Below, in pieces: positions 1-10,975 of a DNA stretch of 64,000 nucleotides. This DNA comes from Bolinopsis microptera. Lineage: Eukaryota > Ctenophora > Tentaculata > Lobata > Bolinopsidae. A program made the position numbers and the translations under genes. The notes below the pieces were generated by a model. It was not told where the DNA came from. It ran no database searches and saw only the letters and a program-made list of their open reading frames with translations. The stretch is taken from assembly GCF_026151205.1 (NCBI RefSeq), contig NC_087082.1, positions 11,950,997 to 12,014,996 of the forward strand. The letters run 5' to 3'. How positions within the stretch are numbered: position 1 is the first letter of the stretch; each line of letters begins with the position of its first letter.

Positions 1-1800
1 AATCAAACTGTTAAAGTATATAAGCTTTCTATTTAAATCAGCACGTTTAGAAGGAATTGTTGGACAAACATATACATGCACACCCGGATTAATAGATTGA
101 ATCTGGGCAATTTTTGAAACTAGATGGTTGTAGATTATATCAATATCGTTTTGGCTTTTTACATCTGTTTGTTTCAGGTCATTAACCCCACACAATATAA
201 CACAGTTTCTATAGCCACAGGACACATAAGGATCAATGCTATCGACAGTTGGGGCAAAGAATCGTTTTCCAGGAAGCCATTTGCCGAATGACTTGGCAGG
301 ATCAGAACCGAATTTCAGTCCGCCGGTGTTCGAGTCCCCAATGATACATGTAGCGTTTCTATTCAGGGAACTGACTGATCTCAATGTTATGCTGTAGCGC
401 AGCCCAGTTATCTCGCCTGCATCGATACGATGGTGGAACAGTGCTTGGCTACGACGAGTCATTACATATAATGATCCTGGGCCACATAGTTGCTTGTGCT
501 CATCAATACCTGTACTAGCATCAGAGAAAGAAACATGACATGCAGTACCAAGAGAGACTGTAAAGATACTTGATTCCGGGTGGATAGAAGGCTCGTTATC
601 AGAGTGTCTAGGCAAGGTGCTGCTTGTGCCGTCAAACCGATTCACCAAACAGCTGTTAACCTGAGGTTGGTCACCTGAACAAAACTCACTGTTGATTCTG
701 TCGATGAGTTTTCTCAAGGGTGGTGGTATTGCCTTTGGTGTCTTGGACGACTTAGATCCAGGATAATCGTATCGTTCCCCATATGATAGGCAGGAGCGTT
801 CGTTTTCAATTTTGAAGTCTGTGCTGCTCAAATCAAATAGGTCAACTAGTTCTTCCGCAGTCTTCTGATCTATAAAATCGTTTTTGAACAGTTCCACAGG
901 TTTCTGCTCATGATGAGGTGGCTGCAAAAGGACAGGTGGTGCTGGAGGACGAGGATGCTGTGCAGGAGGTAGGTTGGGAGGAATGCAAGGACCAGGGTTA
1001 TGCAATGGCTGTATAGAACTTATAGACTGTTTTAGTTCAGCAATGCCTGCAGCTACAGTGGGCTCATTTGCAGAAAGTGCGGTGAGTTGTTCTGAGATGC
1101 TCTTCAGAAACTGCTCAGATGAGTCTGTAGATGGGGATGATTCAGGGGAAGGTCTAGATGCTAAAAGTTTAAGGTCCCTCTGTAGTTCAGCAATGTTGGT
1201 ATTTATTGATTCTAATGATTTGTCATGGAGCTTTATTTCATTATTTAGGCCATTAAGGGAGTTCTCTTTAAGAAGCAGGTGTTGAAGGTGAACGTCGAAC
1301 TGGGAGAGAGTGTCAAGGTTCCTAGAGAACTGTTTGAAGTCAAATTTTTCAAGAGCTGAGCCTGCTGAGCTTGCTGATGCCACAAGTGCACTGACAGTTT
1401 CAAGATTCTTAACAGCTGTAGATGCTTCAAAATCTGAGTTGGCCTGTTGCAAAGCCCTTGTGTTCCTGCAGCTGTAACAAAATTCGTCTCTCTGTTTCTT
1501 CAGTGTTGATACTGGTGCCACGAAGCAGTATGGGCACAGCCATTCTACCATGGAGTTGATAGCTGACCTCGTTATACCCTTCATAGACAAGCAGTCCACA
1601 TGCCACTCTTGATGACACTTAGAACAGTCAATGAGGTAAACTTTACCGTTAAAAGAGCGTTGACATGGACATTTCTTCTTGTCCCTATGTTTCCTGTTTA
1701 CCTGATCTTCATTGTCCACTGTAGATTCGGCTAAAATGTTGCGAGACAAGCTATTAGATGTTTTAGGAGTACCTGAATTCTTCCTAGTATTTGACGCCAT
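1..1800 (-). CDS. CR1-like LINE ORF1, PHD finger plus SGNH esterase (partial)
   Basis: One open frame of 600 codons reads without a stop from the ATG at 1800-1798 to the window edge, so the C-terminus is missing. Residues 44-92 form a PHD-type zinc finger (CxC, CxxC, HxxC, then WLCPYC). Residues 130-260 are a low-complexity, probably coiled and Ser/Pro-rich linker. Residues 488-491 are GDSN, the block I nucleophile motif of SGNH hydrolases, and CGVND at 537-541 matches block III (GxND). The DxxH block would lie outside the window. PHD plus esterase is a known architecture of ORF1 in CR1-like non-LTR retrotransposons, where it is thought to help RNP or membrane interaction. No inactivating change is seen, so this could be a young copy. 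Confidence 0.85.
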   Translation of the reverse strand, partial: MASNTRKNSGTPKTSNSLSRNILAESTVDNEDQVNRKHRDKKKCPCQRSFNGKVYLIDCSKCHQEWHVDCLSMKGITRSAINSMVEWLCPYCFVAPVSTLKKQRDEFCYSCRNTRALQQANSDFEASTAVKNLETVSALVASASSAGSALEKFDFKQFSRNLDTLSQFDVHLQHLLLKENSLNGLNNEIKLHDKSLESINTNIAELQRDLKLLASRPSPESSPSTDSSEQFLKSISEQLTALSANEPTVAAGIAELKQSISSIQPLHNPGPCIPPNLPPAQHPRPPAPPVLLQPPHHEQKPVELFKNDFIDQKTAEELVDLFDLSSTDFKIENERSCLSYGERYDYPGSKSSKTPKAIPPPLRKLIDRINSEFCSGDQPQVNSCLVNRFDGTSSTLPRHSDNEPSIHPESSIFTVSLGTACHVSFSDASTGIDEHKQLCGPGSLYVMTRRSQALFHHRIDAGEITGLRYSITLRSVSSLNRNATCIIGDSNTGGLKFGSDPAKSFGKWLPGKRFFAPTVDSIDPYVSCGYRNCVILCGVNDLKQTDVKSQNDIDIIYNHLVSKIAQIQSINPGVHVYVCPTIPSKRADLNRKLIYFNSLI

Positions 1801-3056
1801 TTTCAAATCAAATGTAAGTAATACTGACCAAATAGATCCGACTTGGGGTCGGCTCCCGTTAAGTGTTTTGTTTTGGAGGAGATTAGGACTTCAGAGTTGA
1901 TGACCCTAGTAAAGTGTAGATGACCCTAATAGAGTGTAGAATGTAGATGACCCTTAGCTTAGTACGCCCCTTCGGGGGAGTTGTAACATACCATTCCTCA
2001 AATTATTTGTTATATAGTAGTGTTGAAAGTATTATCTAAAGAATATCAAATATAGATTTAGCGGAATAAGAGGCGCCGGCCCATTGAAATAACAATTGAA
2101 TTACTCATTTCATCACTGTTTATCCATTATATCACTAATTATATTTATAAGCATTTTTGATTTTATTGTAGGTTTACAACCTACCAGGACGCGCGCCGAG
2201 TTGGACTCGTCGACGGTCCTGTATATGCAATATGGAACAGATATTTTACGAGTATCACCCGTTAAGTAAGCCTATACTACACATTATCTATTATTATTAA
2301 CTGTGGATTCTGTGTGCAAATAATCGCAAAAAATGAACAAAATCGCCCATATCTCAGTTCGCGATATTTGCGAAACTGATTTCGCTCAAAACAATAGAAC
2401 TCAATAGGGTTTCAATATTTTTACATGAAATTTTCAGAATCAACGTAGAATCGCATTTCGACCTTAAGTTTTGTATTGGAATTAGTTTTAACACATAGTT
2501 AATTGTAAACGGTACAAAGCACATGAAGCGCATCCCACTACCTAGCTAATTTATATGATTTGGTCGTCCAGGACACCTTGCAATTTGAACTATTGACTGT
2601 TCATGTTATGATACTGCGCGGCTGAGATCGTACATGTGTGGTGTCCTGTTTCACCCATGTTATAAGTTTTTGTTTTTGTTTGCTGTTGCCTGTGACACAT
2701 TACATACATGAGGCCCTGTGTGAAACTGTAATGTACGTTGGAATAATTTAATTAATTAATTAACTCTCTGCTATGGTAATGGTATTGTATGCAGTCACCG
2801 GTAAAATGCAGTCACCCCGTCGATTCACGATAGGACACCCAACTAAACTGCCAGCCAGCTCCCACGAACCGCCTCTAGCTCTGGCATTGCTGAACACTGA
2901 CGGATAACCAGTGCTGATATTATCTGTGTATATTGTTTTACTACCTTTTTTGTGAAGAAATGTTATGTCTTCTGGATGTTATATTTTGATCAAGTTTTAG
3001 GTTGAACTTATTTTACTGCATACCTGTACCTGGACAATATTGGGTGATGCAGGTCT
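1801..3056. other. gap, no gene recognised
   Basis: 1801-1990 is probably the LINE 5' UTR, with short repeats of a GTAGATGACCCT-like word at 1890-1960. A dispersed repeat arm lies at 1995-2033. A short (TAAT)n tract is at 2747-2763. I see no coding region. Confidence 0.5.
1995..2033 (+). repeat. single arm of a dispersed hairpin repeat
   Basis: About 35 bp containing TTATTTGTTATATAGTAGTG match the left arm of the complete hairpin at 29970-30046. Only one arm is present here, and the sequence diverges after GTGTTGAAAG. This suggests a truncated copy of a small foldback repeat family. Confidence 0.6.
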
Positions 3057-3834
3057 AGCTTTGAGTCTTGAGAAGGCAATCCTGGACTTCCATTGAAGAG
3101 ATTTGGCTACTCCCTGAACAAGATTGAGTTCCGTGATGCTCTGTACTTGCGTTATGGTTGGGAGATCCCTAACACCCCATTTCACTGTGCTTGTGGAGAG
3201 AGAAATAATGTGAATCACACACTGATATGCAAGAAAGGTGGCTATGTTTCTATGAGACACAACAACATCCGCGATCTAAATGCAGAGCTGCAGCGTGAAG
3301 GATGCAGAGATGTAGTGACTGAGCCAGCATTGATACCCCTTGATAATGAAGAAATTGTTGGTACCAATGCTGATAGAGCTGCACCTGATGTATCCTCACG
3401 AGGTCTCTGGAGCACATTTGAACGAACATTCTTTGATTGTCTGTGTTACCCACCCCAACTCACCCACATATGACAAAAAAGATATGGAACAGATCTATAA
3501 AGCTCATGAAATGAGGAAAATGAAAAAGTACAACAACAGAATCATCCAGGTGGAAAAAGGCACCTTTACCCCACTTATATACTCAACAAATGGCGGATGG
3601 GGTCCACAAGCCACAAGATACCACAAGAGACTCGCTGAAAAACTATCCCAGAAGAGAGGAGAAGACTATGCGGCTATTATGTGTTACATGCGCACCAGGA
3701 TTAGATTCTCAATCCTCAGGAGCACCCTGATAGCGGTCAGGGGTGAGAGAGGGAGACGGCAATCGTATACATTGCCAGTCAGTGTAACTTCGTTTAACTT
3801 GATACCTGCCACCATGGACTATGAATGTTTCTAG
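3057..3834 (+). pseudogene. retroelement C-terminal nuclease-like relic, frameshifted
   Basis: The first frame (about 3070-3440) reads FRDALYLRYGW, then a zinc-knuckle-like CxC...H...C, then RHNNIRDLNAELQ, EPALIPLD and DVSSRGLW. The second frame (3434-3834) continues with THPNSPTYDKKDM, IQVEKGTFTPLIY and RYHKRLAEKLSQKR. Together they match a protein segment common in marine invertebrate retroelements. The CCHC knuckle followed by RHN and spaced acidic residues resembles the restriction-like (PD-(D/E)XK) endonuclease region of R2/HERO-type LINEs; that assignment is inference. A frameshift near 3434-3445 and the absence of a reverse transcriptase upstream make it a dead fragment. There is no ATG at the frame start. 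Confidence 0.55.
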
Positions 3835-4319
3835 ACACTAACCTTTTGATATTGAGATATTGGTATCTCAGATCACGTGTACATCGTTCCTTTTTTATGA
3901 CACAGTAATTTATTGACACTCACAGCTATAATTTTAATCATTGAATCAGTATTTTTATCTGTGCTCTGCGTAATGCATCACATGAATCAGTTTTTTAATC
4001 TATTAACTTATTACACATTTGTGCTCTGCTTTAGCATCACTTGACTATTTAAAAAAATTGTTTGTTCAGGCCATGACCTTATAGTCAGCCAATTGGCCAT
4101 TGCTATATTATGTGTATATGGTTTGAATATTCTTTCTTCATCCTGGACAAGATACTCATCCATAAGTTGAAAATGGATTGGTGCATGTTCTGGATCTTGT
4201 TGGAGACCTTCTCCACAAGTTCTCGAATATGTTCTCCAAGCAGAATAGAAGACGAAGTCTAGCTAGCATTAATTGAGCAGTTTTTAGATTTTCCCTAAAC
4301 AAATATACATAGCTTATTT
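3835..4319. other. gap, nothing recognised
   Basis: AT-rich sequence between two retroelement relics. No gene or structured repeat is seen. Confidence 0.4.
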
Positions 4320-4884
4320 TATAGTAAAAAGTGATAGTCCTAACTCCAGACGGAGAAACGAACCTGTTCAAGATACTCGCAGGTGTGTTACAGGGTGATA
4401 CCTTAGCACCTTACCTCTTTGCAATAGTTATCGACTTGTTACTGTATGAGGCAAGCCATAGGCGATGATGCGGAGCAACTTGGACTCACTCTCGAATTTA
4501 GAAAAAGCAGAAGAGTGGGACTTTGCAGATGAAATAGCACTTATATCTGAGGCTAACGAGTTCCTGCTCAGAGTAGAATCGGCTGTTTTCTTGAAAAATT
4601 GTTGTTTTCTTGGCGGCAGCAAGCGTGGGGCTACACATAAACGAAGACAAGACCAAGGTCATGACACTGAATATGGAGGATCGATCTAGCGACCTACAAA
4701 GTCGATCCGGGGAAGCCATCGATTTTATCTACTTAGGCTCCTGGATTGAGAGCACAGATAGGGAGATAAGGGTTAGAAAGGGAAAAGCGTGGGGTGCCCT
4801 ACATAGACTGAAGGATATCTGGAAATCCAAACTCACAAAGAGTCTAAAAATTAGATTGTTCATAGCGGCTTGTGAATCAGTACT
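4320..4884 (+). pseudogene. LINE element A, 5' part: RTE-like reverse transcriptase relic
   Basis: Conceptual translation gives PDGETNLFKILAGVLQGD followed by TLAPYLFAIVID, the region around RT motif B. Next comes FADE at 4522-4533 in place of the catalytic FADD. Then LHINEDKTKVMTLN, IDFIYLGSWIE and KIRLFIAACESVL follow from 4610 onward. At least two frameshifts occur. The frame stops at 4884 in the middle of the conserved SVLLYGSETW block, which resumes at 10569 after an insertion. The element is 5' truncated near 4320. The catalytic substitution and the frame breaks show it is dead. Confidence 0.8.
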
Positions 4885-6017
4885 CAATGAAACTAATAAA
4901 TCAATGAAACTAATAAATCAATGTTTTAGCTCATTTTACAAAGTCAAATATTTAAAACAATTAAAATTGTATAGTGCTCAATTTGTAAATGACTAGTTGA
5001 TCTTTGCTATTGGAAGTTTGTCAAGGACTGGCAGCTAGCGGGGGCAAGGAATGCACGGGCTTAGGGGCTTTTGTGCACACCAGAACACTAGCTCGGTAGA
5101 TTTTTGGAAACTAGAAGGACTGAAAACTAAAATTGTTTTTGATGGAGGCTGAGGCATGTTTTTGAGAGGGACGGTATAATAGCTTGTGGTAACAACTGGC
5201 CTTTACTTTAATAGGATGAAGTTTTAGTTTTAGGACAGGAAGAAGGCATTAAGAAGATTTGCTCTTTGTTTACAAGGCAGAATATAAGCAATGTTGGTTA
5301 TAATATGTATCAATATCTAGATCTTCGTTTATCAATTTTCACTAAATGGGTTTAAAATTTTAATAGGGAGGGAAATTCATCAACTTTATTAAGTACCTAT
5401 CAAAAATAAATCTTATATCAAGATACATACTCTCAGGTACATCTCACAAGACCACTATGAAAGATTCCACCTTAAGTTTATCAAGTGGTCCTTGTCTGTC
5501 CATTCAAAAGCATCAAATATAGGCTGCTGGGGCGAAAGTGGGCGCCACCCCCTCTTCTTTGAAGCCTGCAAACTTGCAATAGATTTCTATAGTCGTCTTG
5601 AAAGCACTGAAAATGAACTTCTCTCCGCTGCATTTCACGAGCAGATTATGCTGGGCCTTCCTTGGTACACCAACATCTCTAATCTTCTCACCAAATATAA
5701 CTTCCCCCACTCATCCTCTTCAAAATCCAAGCTCTCTACCGAAATCAGTCACAACATGAGGGAAGAATTTGTGGATACCTGGAAATCTGCCAAGGCATCC
5801 TCACCTAAATTAGAATTCTACAATCAAATTAAACATGATTTTGAACCAGAAACATACTTAGGAGTGGTTAAGATCCCCGATGCTCGGAAAAGCTTAACAA
5901 GGTTTCGTATTAGCTGCCACAATCTTTACATTGAGAGGGGCCGTTACGAAACCCCCCTAGTACCAAGAGAACATCGATGGTGCACTTTTTGCTTTCTCAG
6001 CAAGGGGCTTAAGCCTA

Positions 6018-9000
6018 TTGGGGGGGGTGACATGTCTCCAATGTCTCCCGCACGTCACCTTATCTTTTCGAAAAAGACAAAGACATTGGAGACATTGGAG
6101 ACATTGGAGACATTGGAGACACAGCTTTTGGAGACATTGGAGACATTTGGGACATTTGGGACATTTGGGACATTAGAGACACAGCTTTTGGAGACATTGG
6201 AGACACAGCTTTTGGAGACATTGGAGACATTTGGGACATTTGGGACATTGGGGACATTAGAGACACAGCTTTTGGAGACATTGGAGACACAGCCTCCTCC
6301 TCCTCCTCCTCCTCCTCTTCCTCCTCAGTCCTCCTCAGTCGTTCTCCTCCTCCTCCTGAGTCCTCCTCCTCCTGAGTCCTCCTCCTCCTGAGTCCTCCTA
6401 CTCCTCTTCATCCTCCTCCTCTTCCTCCTCAATCATCAGTCCTCCTCCTCAGTCCTCCTCCTCATCTTTCTCGTCAGTCTTCCTCCTCCTCCTCAGTCCT
6501 CCCCAAGTCCCCCTCCTCCTCAGTCCTCCCCCAGTCCCCCCTCCTATTCAGTCCTCATCCTCCTCCTCAGTTCTTCTCAGTCCTCCTCCTTCTCAGTCCT
6601 CCTCCTGAGTCCTCTTCCTGAGTCCTCCTCCTGAGTCCTCTTCCTGAGTCCTCCTCCTGAGTCCTCCTCTTCCTGAGTCCTCCTCCTCCTAGGTCCTCCT
6701 CCTTCTCCTCCTCCTTCTCCTCCTCAGTCCTTCTCCTCCTCCTCCTCCCCCTCCCTCTCAGTCATCCTCCTCAGTCATCCTCCTCAGCCATCCTCCTCAG
6801 CCGTCCTCCTCAGCCATCCTCATCAGTACTCCTCAGTCCTCCTCCTCAGTCCTCATCCTCCTCCTCAGTCCTCCTCCTCATCCTTCTCCTTAGTCCTCCT
6901 CTTCCTCAGTCCTCCCCAGTCCCCCTCCTCCTCCCATTCACTCCTCCTCCTCCTCCTCAGTTTTCCTGAGTCTTCCTCCTGAGTCCTCCTCCTCCTCCTG
7001 AGTCCTCCTCCTGAGTCCTCCTCCTGGGTCCTCCTCCTCCTAGGTCCTCCTCCTTCTCCTCCTCAGTCCTTCTCCTCCTCCTCCTCAGTCCTCCTCCTCC
7101 CTCTCAGTCATCCTCCTCAGCCATCCTCCTCAGTCCTCCTCAGTCCTTCTCCTCCTCCTCAGTCCTCATCCTCATCCTCCTCTTCAGTCCTTCTCCTCCT
7201 GGGTCCTCTTCCTCCTCTTCATCCTCCTCCTCTTCCTCCTCAGTCCTCAGTCCTCCTCCTCATCCTTCTCGTCAGTCCTCCTCCTCCTATTCAGTCCTCC
7301 TCCTCCTCAGTTCTCCTCAGTCCTCCTCCTGCTCATTCCTCCTAAGTCCTCCTCCTGAGTCCTCCCCCTCTTCCTCCTGAGTCCTCCTCCTGGTTCATCC
7401 TCCTCCTAGTTCCTCCACCTTCTCCTTCTCCTCCTCAGTCATTCTCCTCCTCCTCCTCAGTCATCCTCTTCAGTACTCCTCAGTCCTCCTCCTTCTCAGT
7501 TCTCCTCAGTCCTCTTCCGAGTTCTCCTCCTCCTCAGTCCTCCTTCTGGGTCCTTCTCCTGAGTCCTCCTCCTGAGTCCTCCTCCTGGGTCCTCCTCCTC
7601 CTAGGTCCTCCTCCTTCTCCTCCTCAGTCCTCCTCCTCCTCAGTCCTCCTCCTCCTCCCTCTCAGTCATCCTCTTCAGCCATCCTCCTCAGTCCTCCTCC
7701 TCCTCAGTCCTCATCCTCATCGTCCTCTTCAGTCCTCCTCCTCCTGGGTCCTCTTCCTCCTCTTCATCCTCCTCTTCCTCCTCAGTCCTCAGTCCTCAGT
7801 CCTCCTCCTCATCCTTCTCGTCAGTCCTCCTCCTCCTCAGTCCTCCCCAGTCCCCCTCCTCCTCCTATTCAGTCCTCCTCCTCCTCCTCAGTTCTCCTCA
7901 GTCCTCCTCCTTCTCATTCCTCCTAAGTCCTCCTCCTGAGTCCTCCCCCTCTTCCTCCTGAGTCCTCCTCCTGGTTCATCCTCCTCCTAGTTCCTCCACC
8001 TTCTCCTTCTCCTCCTCAGTCCTTCTTCTCCTCCTCCTCCTCAGTCATCCTCTTCAGTACTCCTCAGTCCTCCTCCTTCTCAGTCCTCCTCCTTCTCAGT
8101 CCTCCTCCTTCTCAGTCCTCCTCAGTCCTCTTCCTGAGTTCTCCTCCTCCTCCTCCTTCTCAGTCCTCCTTCTCGGTCCTCCTCCTCCTAGGTCCTCCCC
8201 CTCCTCCTCCTATTCACTCCTCAGTTTTCCTGAGTCCTTCTCCTGAGTCCTCCTCCTGAGTCCTCCTCCTGGGTCCTTCTCCTCCTAGGTCCTCCTCCTT
8301 CTCCTCCTCAGTCCTTCTCCTCCTCCTCAGTCCTCCTCCTCCTCCCTCTCAGTCATCCTCCTCAGCCATCCTCCTCAGTCCTCCTCCTCCTCCTCAGTCC
8401 TCATCCTCATCGTCCTCTTCAGTCCTCCTCTTCCTGGGTCCTCTTCCTCCTCTTCATCCTCCTCCTCTTCCTCCTCAGTCCTCAGTGCTCAGTCCTCCTC
8501 CTCATCCTTCTCGTCAGTCCTCCTCCTCCTCCTCAGTCCTCCCCAGTCCCCCTCCTCCTATTCAGTCCTCCTCCTCCTCCTCAGTTCTCCTCAGTCCTCC
8601 TCATTCTCATTCCTCCTAAGTCCTCCTCCTGAGTCCTCCTCCTCTTCCTCCTGAGTCCTCCTCCTGGTTCATCCTCCTCCTAGTTCCTCCACCTTCTCCT
8701 TCTCCTCCTCAGTCCTTCTCCTCCTCCTCCTCCTCCTCAGTCATCCTCTTCAGTACTCCTGAGTCCTCCTCCTTCTCAGTCCTTTTCCTGAGTTCTCCTC
8801 CTCCTCCTGAGTCCTCCTTCTGGGTCCACCTCCTAGGTCCTCCTCCTTCTCCTCCTCAGTCCTACTCCTCCTCCTCAGTCCTTTTCCTCATCCTCCTCCT
8901 CCTCCTCCCTCTCAGTCATCCTCCTCAGCCATCCTCCTCAGCCATCCTCCTCAGTACTCCTCAGTCCTCCTCCTTCTCAGTCCTCCTCAGTCCTCTTCCT

Positions 9001-9294
9001 GAGTCCTCATCCTCCTCCTCCTCCTCCTGAGTCCTCCTCCTGGGTCATCCTCCTCCTAGATCCTCCTCCTTCTCCAATCATACATCTACGTCTCCAATGT
9101 CTCCAATGTCTCCAATGTCTCCAAAAGCTTTGTCTCCAATGTCCCCAATGTCTCCAATGTCTCCAATGTCTCCAAAAGCTGTGTCTCCAATGTCTCCAAT
9201 GTCTCCAGGACATGTCTCTGCACCCTATCTTTTCAAAAAAGACAAAAGACATTGGAGACATTGGAGACATGTCACCCCCCCCCCCCCCCCCCCC
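6018..9294. mobile_element. foldback-like element C with tandem-repeat inverted arms
   Basis: The left end reads G(8) then TGACATGTCTCCAATGTC. The right end is the reverse complement, ending GACATTGGAGACATGTCA then C(20). The arms (about 6055-6290 and 9085-9270) are built of a 9-bp unit (ACATTGGAG) and a 15-bp unit (ACACAGCTTTTGGAG), inverted relative to each other. Long inverted arms made of short tandem repeats are the hallmark of foldback (FB-type) elements. The insertion splits a LINE codon run (KPI / EDEIHV) exactly. The flanking CCTATTG is shared, so a 4-7-bp duplication is likely, but the G and C runs blur its limits. No transposase is present. Confidence 0.7.
6290..9080. repeat. 2.8-kb CT-rich microsatellite/minisatellite core
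   Basis: The tract is almost pure pyrimidine on the plus strand, built of CCT triplets and CTCAGTCCTCCTCC-like words. Higher-order repeats of about 700-800 bp recur: the block containing CATCCTCCTCCTAGTTCCTC occurs near 7397, 7977 and 8670. The strong strand asymmetry could form triplex or other non-B DNA. It sits between the inverted arms of element C. Any open frames here result from the triplet period and are not genes. Confidence 0.9.
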
Positions 9295-9842
9295 TATTGA
9301 GGACGAAATTCATGTTCTAACTGACTGTTTACTCTACTCCTCAGTTAGAGAAAAATTTAACTTCCATCCCAAAAATATTACTGACCTAGCCGGTTTGCTA
9401 TCCGATAAAACACTAGACCCTACAAAATTTACTGCCACAGCAAGAGCAATCCATTCAATTCTCTCTGTGAACGAACATTTTACAGCCTACTATAAGAGCC
9501 CAGATTTCCACTCAAATACTGGCCAATGCATAATGCTATAGGACCTCAAAAATAGTATTATAAAACATTTCTATTTTATCCCTACACATTTGTAAATAAC
9601 TAGAATTGTGTAACCTTAAATTATTTCAGAATTATAACTATTGTGAATTCAATAAAATAATTATCACTTTTGTATCCTTGTATCCCTTGTATCCTTGTAT
9701 CCTATCAATGTAATATATTAAAAATCATAATCCTAAGTCTAATAATAAATCTGTTAAAAACACTTTCTCACTACACTGCGCTCACACACGTTAGTAAGAC
9801 AAAGGAAAATGCACACCCAGCTAATTTTCAATTTCAAGATAA

Positions 9843-10567
9843 TCATTTTGGATGTGTGGACCCTAGGGTAGACTTAATGTCAAAATTTAGATTAGAGCAT
9901 TCGAAATCTTTGTTTGTCCAATCAAGATCAGCATGGTTATGCTGGTTGACGAGCAGTGATTGCTTCATCCTAGACTTCAGGCAGGCCACACTTAGACAGT
10001 AGTCACGTATACCAAGCTTAGGCACAATTACGTTCCAAATACGAGTCGTTCTGCTATTGAAGTTGTCAGGGGGGTCTGCTTGGCTTAGTATAAGGGTGGG
10101 TTTCCTACTTGAGCAGGTGAAATTTTCATGGAGGGAAATCGGAGCACGGAATTTCATGATTTTATAGAGCTCAAGGAAACAATGGTAAGTGTACAGGTTT
10201 TGGACGGCAAGTATTCCGTGTTCCTTGAACAAAGGTTTCGTGTGCTCTTTCAAGAAAAATTTTTTGTTCAGATTTTGGTTGCCAAACGGTCGAGCACGAG
10301 CACAGGTCTTAAATTTATCTAGGTATGCCTCCCTGTCGCCAAACAGTACCCTGAGACAATATTTTTGTGCTTTGAATACAGAACTTATACGAGTTTTGGC
10401 TGCCCCACCCCAAACCGTGATACAATAGGAGAGGTGTGATTCAAATAGAGTGTAATACAACTGGCGGTGTAAGAAATCTGGGAGGGAGCAGCGTAGGCGG
10501 CAGAGAGTTGATGATGCATGGCTGAGAGAACGCCTAAGTGATTTTATATGTTCTTCCCAGGTAAGTA
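9843..10567 (-). pseudogene. LINE element D, C-terminal part of the RT protein
   Basis: The minus-strand frame begins at the insertion junction with WEEHIKSLRRSLSHASS and continues LYYTLFESHLSYCITVWGG, then IFKAQKYCLRVLFGD-like text and HGILAVQNLYTYHCFLELYK. It stops at 9843. This is the thumb and C-terminal region of a CR1/Jockey-type LINE ORF2. There is no RT core, so the copy is 5' truncated and non-autonomous. No in-frame stop is seen within the retained part, so it is younger than element A, which it interrupts. Confidence 0.8.
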
Positions 10568-10975
10568 AGTACTGCTCTACGGATCAGAAACCTGGACACT
10601 GATAAAGGCTCAAGAGAAAAGTTTGGACGGGACATACACAAAGATGTTGCGTATGGTGCTGGGTATCTCATGGAAGGACAAGGTCAGCAATATAAAAAAT
10701 TTTCAAAAAAGTTACGAAGCAGGAGATTAAAAATGGCGGGACACTGCATCTGACATCCTGAGCTACTTGCCAGTGATTTAGTCTTATGGGAACCTACGCA
10801 CGGTAGAGCACAGCAAGGCCAACCAAGACAAAGCTTCTTGTCTATGTTACTGAAGGAAGTTGGGACAAAATCTAAAGAGGAACTGCGAACCCTGATGCGG
10901 GACAGGGATATATGGAGGGGGTTATCTGGCGTAGATCAGACTTAGTTCCGACATAGTAGTAGTAGTAGTAGTTTA
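10568..10975 (+). pseudogene. LINE element A, 3' part with (TAG)n tail
   Basis: The conserved block resumes as LLYGSETWTLIKAQEKSLDG, then YTKMLRMVLGISWKDKV, a frame break, RRLKMAGHCI, LVLWEPTHGRAQQGQ and ELRTLMRDRDIW. This is the C-terminus of the same RTE-like protein as 4320-4884. It ends in a (TAG)n tail at 10954-10972, the kind of 3' microsatellite used by RTE-type LINEs. Confidence 0.8.

Larger units (their letters stand above)
5396..9708 (+). mobile_element. LINE element B, 5'-truncated, inserted into D
   Basis: The element is bounded by CCTATCAA at 5396-5403 and 9701-9708, a likely 8-bp target-site duplication. From about 5430 the frame reads YERFHLKFIKWSLSVHSKAS, then GCWGESGRHPLFFEACKLAI, EFYNQIKHDFEP and CHNLYIERGRY. 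This is the C-terminal region beyond the RT in a LINE family common in marine invertebrates. The frame is cut after KPI at 6017. It resumes at 9295 with EDEIHVLTDCLLYSS and stops at 9541. The 3' end is a (TGTATCCT)n tail at 9671-9700, typical of LINE 3' termini. Confidence 0.75.
4885..10567 (-). mobile_element. LINE element D inserted into A, flanked by AGTACT duplications
   Basis: The 6-bp word AGTACT ends the left half of element A (4879-4884) and begins the right half (10568-10573). The sequence in between diverges at once on both sides, as expected for a target-site duplication. At the right end a 5'-truncated LINE reading frame starts on the minus strand (10563 to 9843). At the left end two and a half copies of a 17-bp unit (CAATGAAACTAATAAAT) look like the tandem 3' tail of a minus-strand LINE. 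Element B and its passenger C are nested inside what would be the D 3' UTR. That 4885-5395 and 9709-9842 are two halves of one UTR is inference. Confidence 0.7.

Noticed and set aside
974-1285. Plus-strand frame over the first LINE
   Set aside because: It is the antisense of the continuous PHD-esterase ORF1 and starts with a non-ATG codon.
5998-6391. Long open frames rich in LET, MSP or poly-Pro residues (also 6060-6290 and 9007-9300)
   Set aside because: They are translations of 9-bp, 15-bp and CCT tandem repeats whose periods are multiples of three, not coding sequence.
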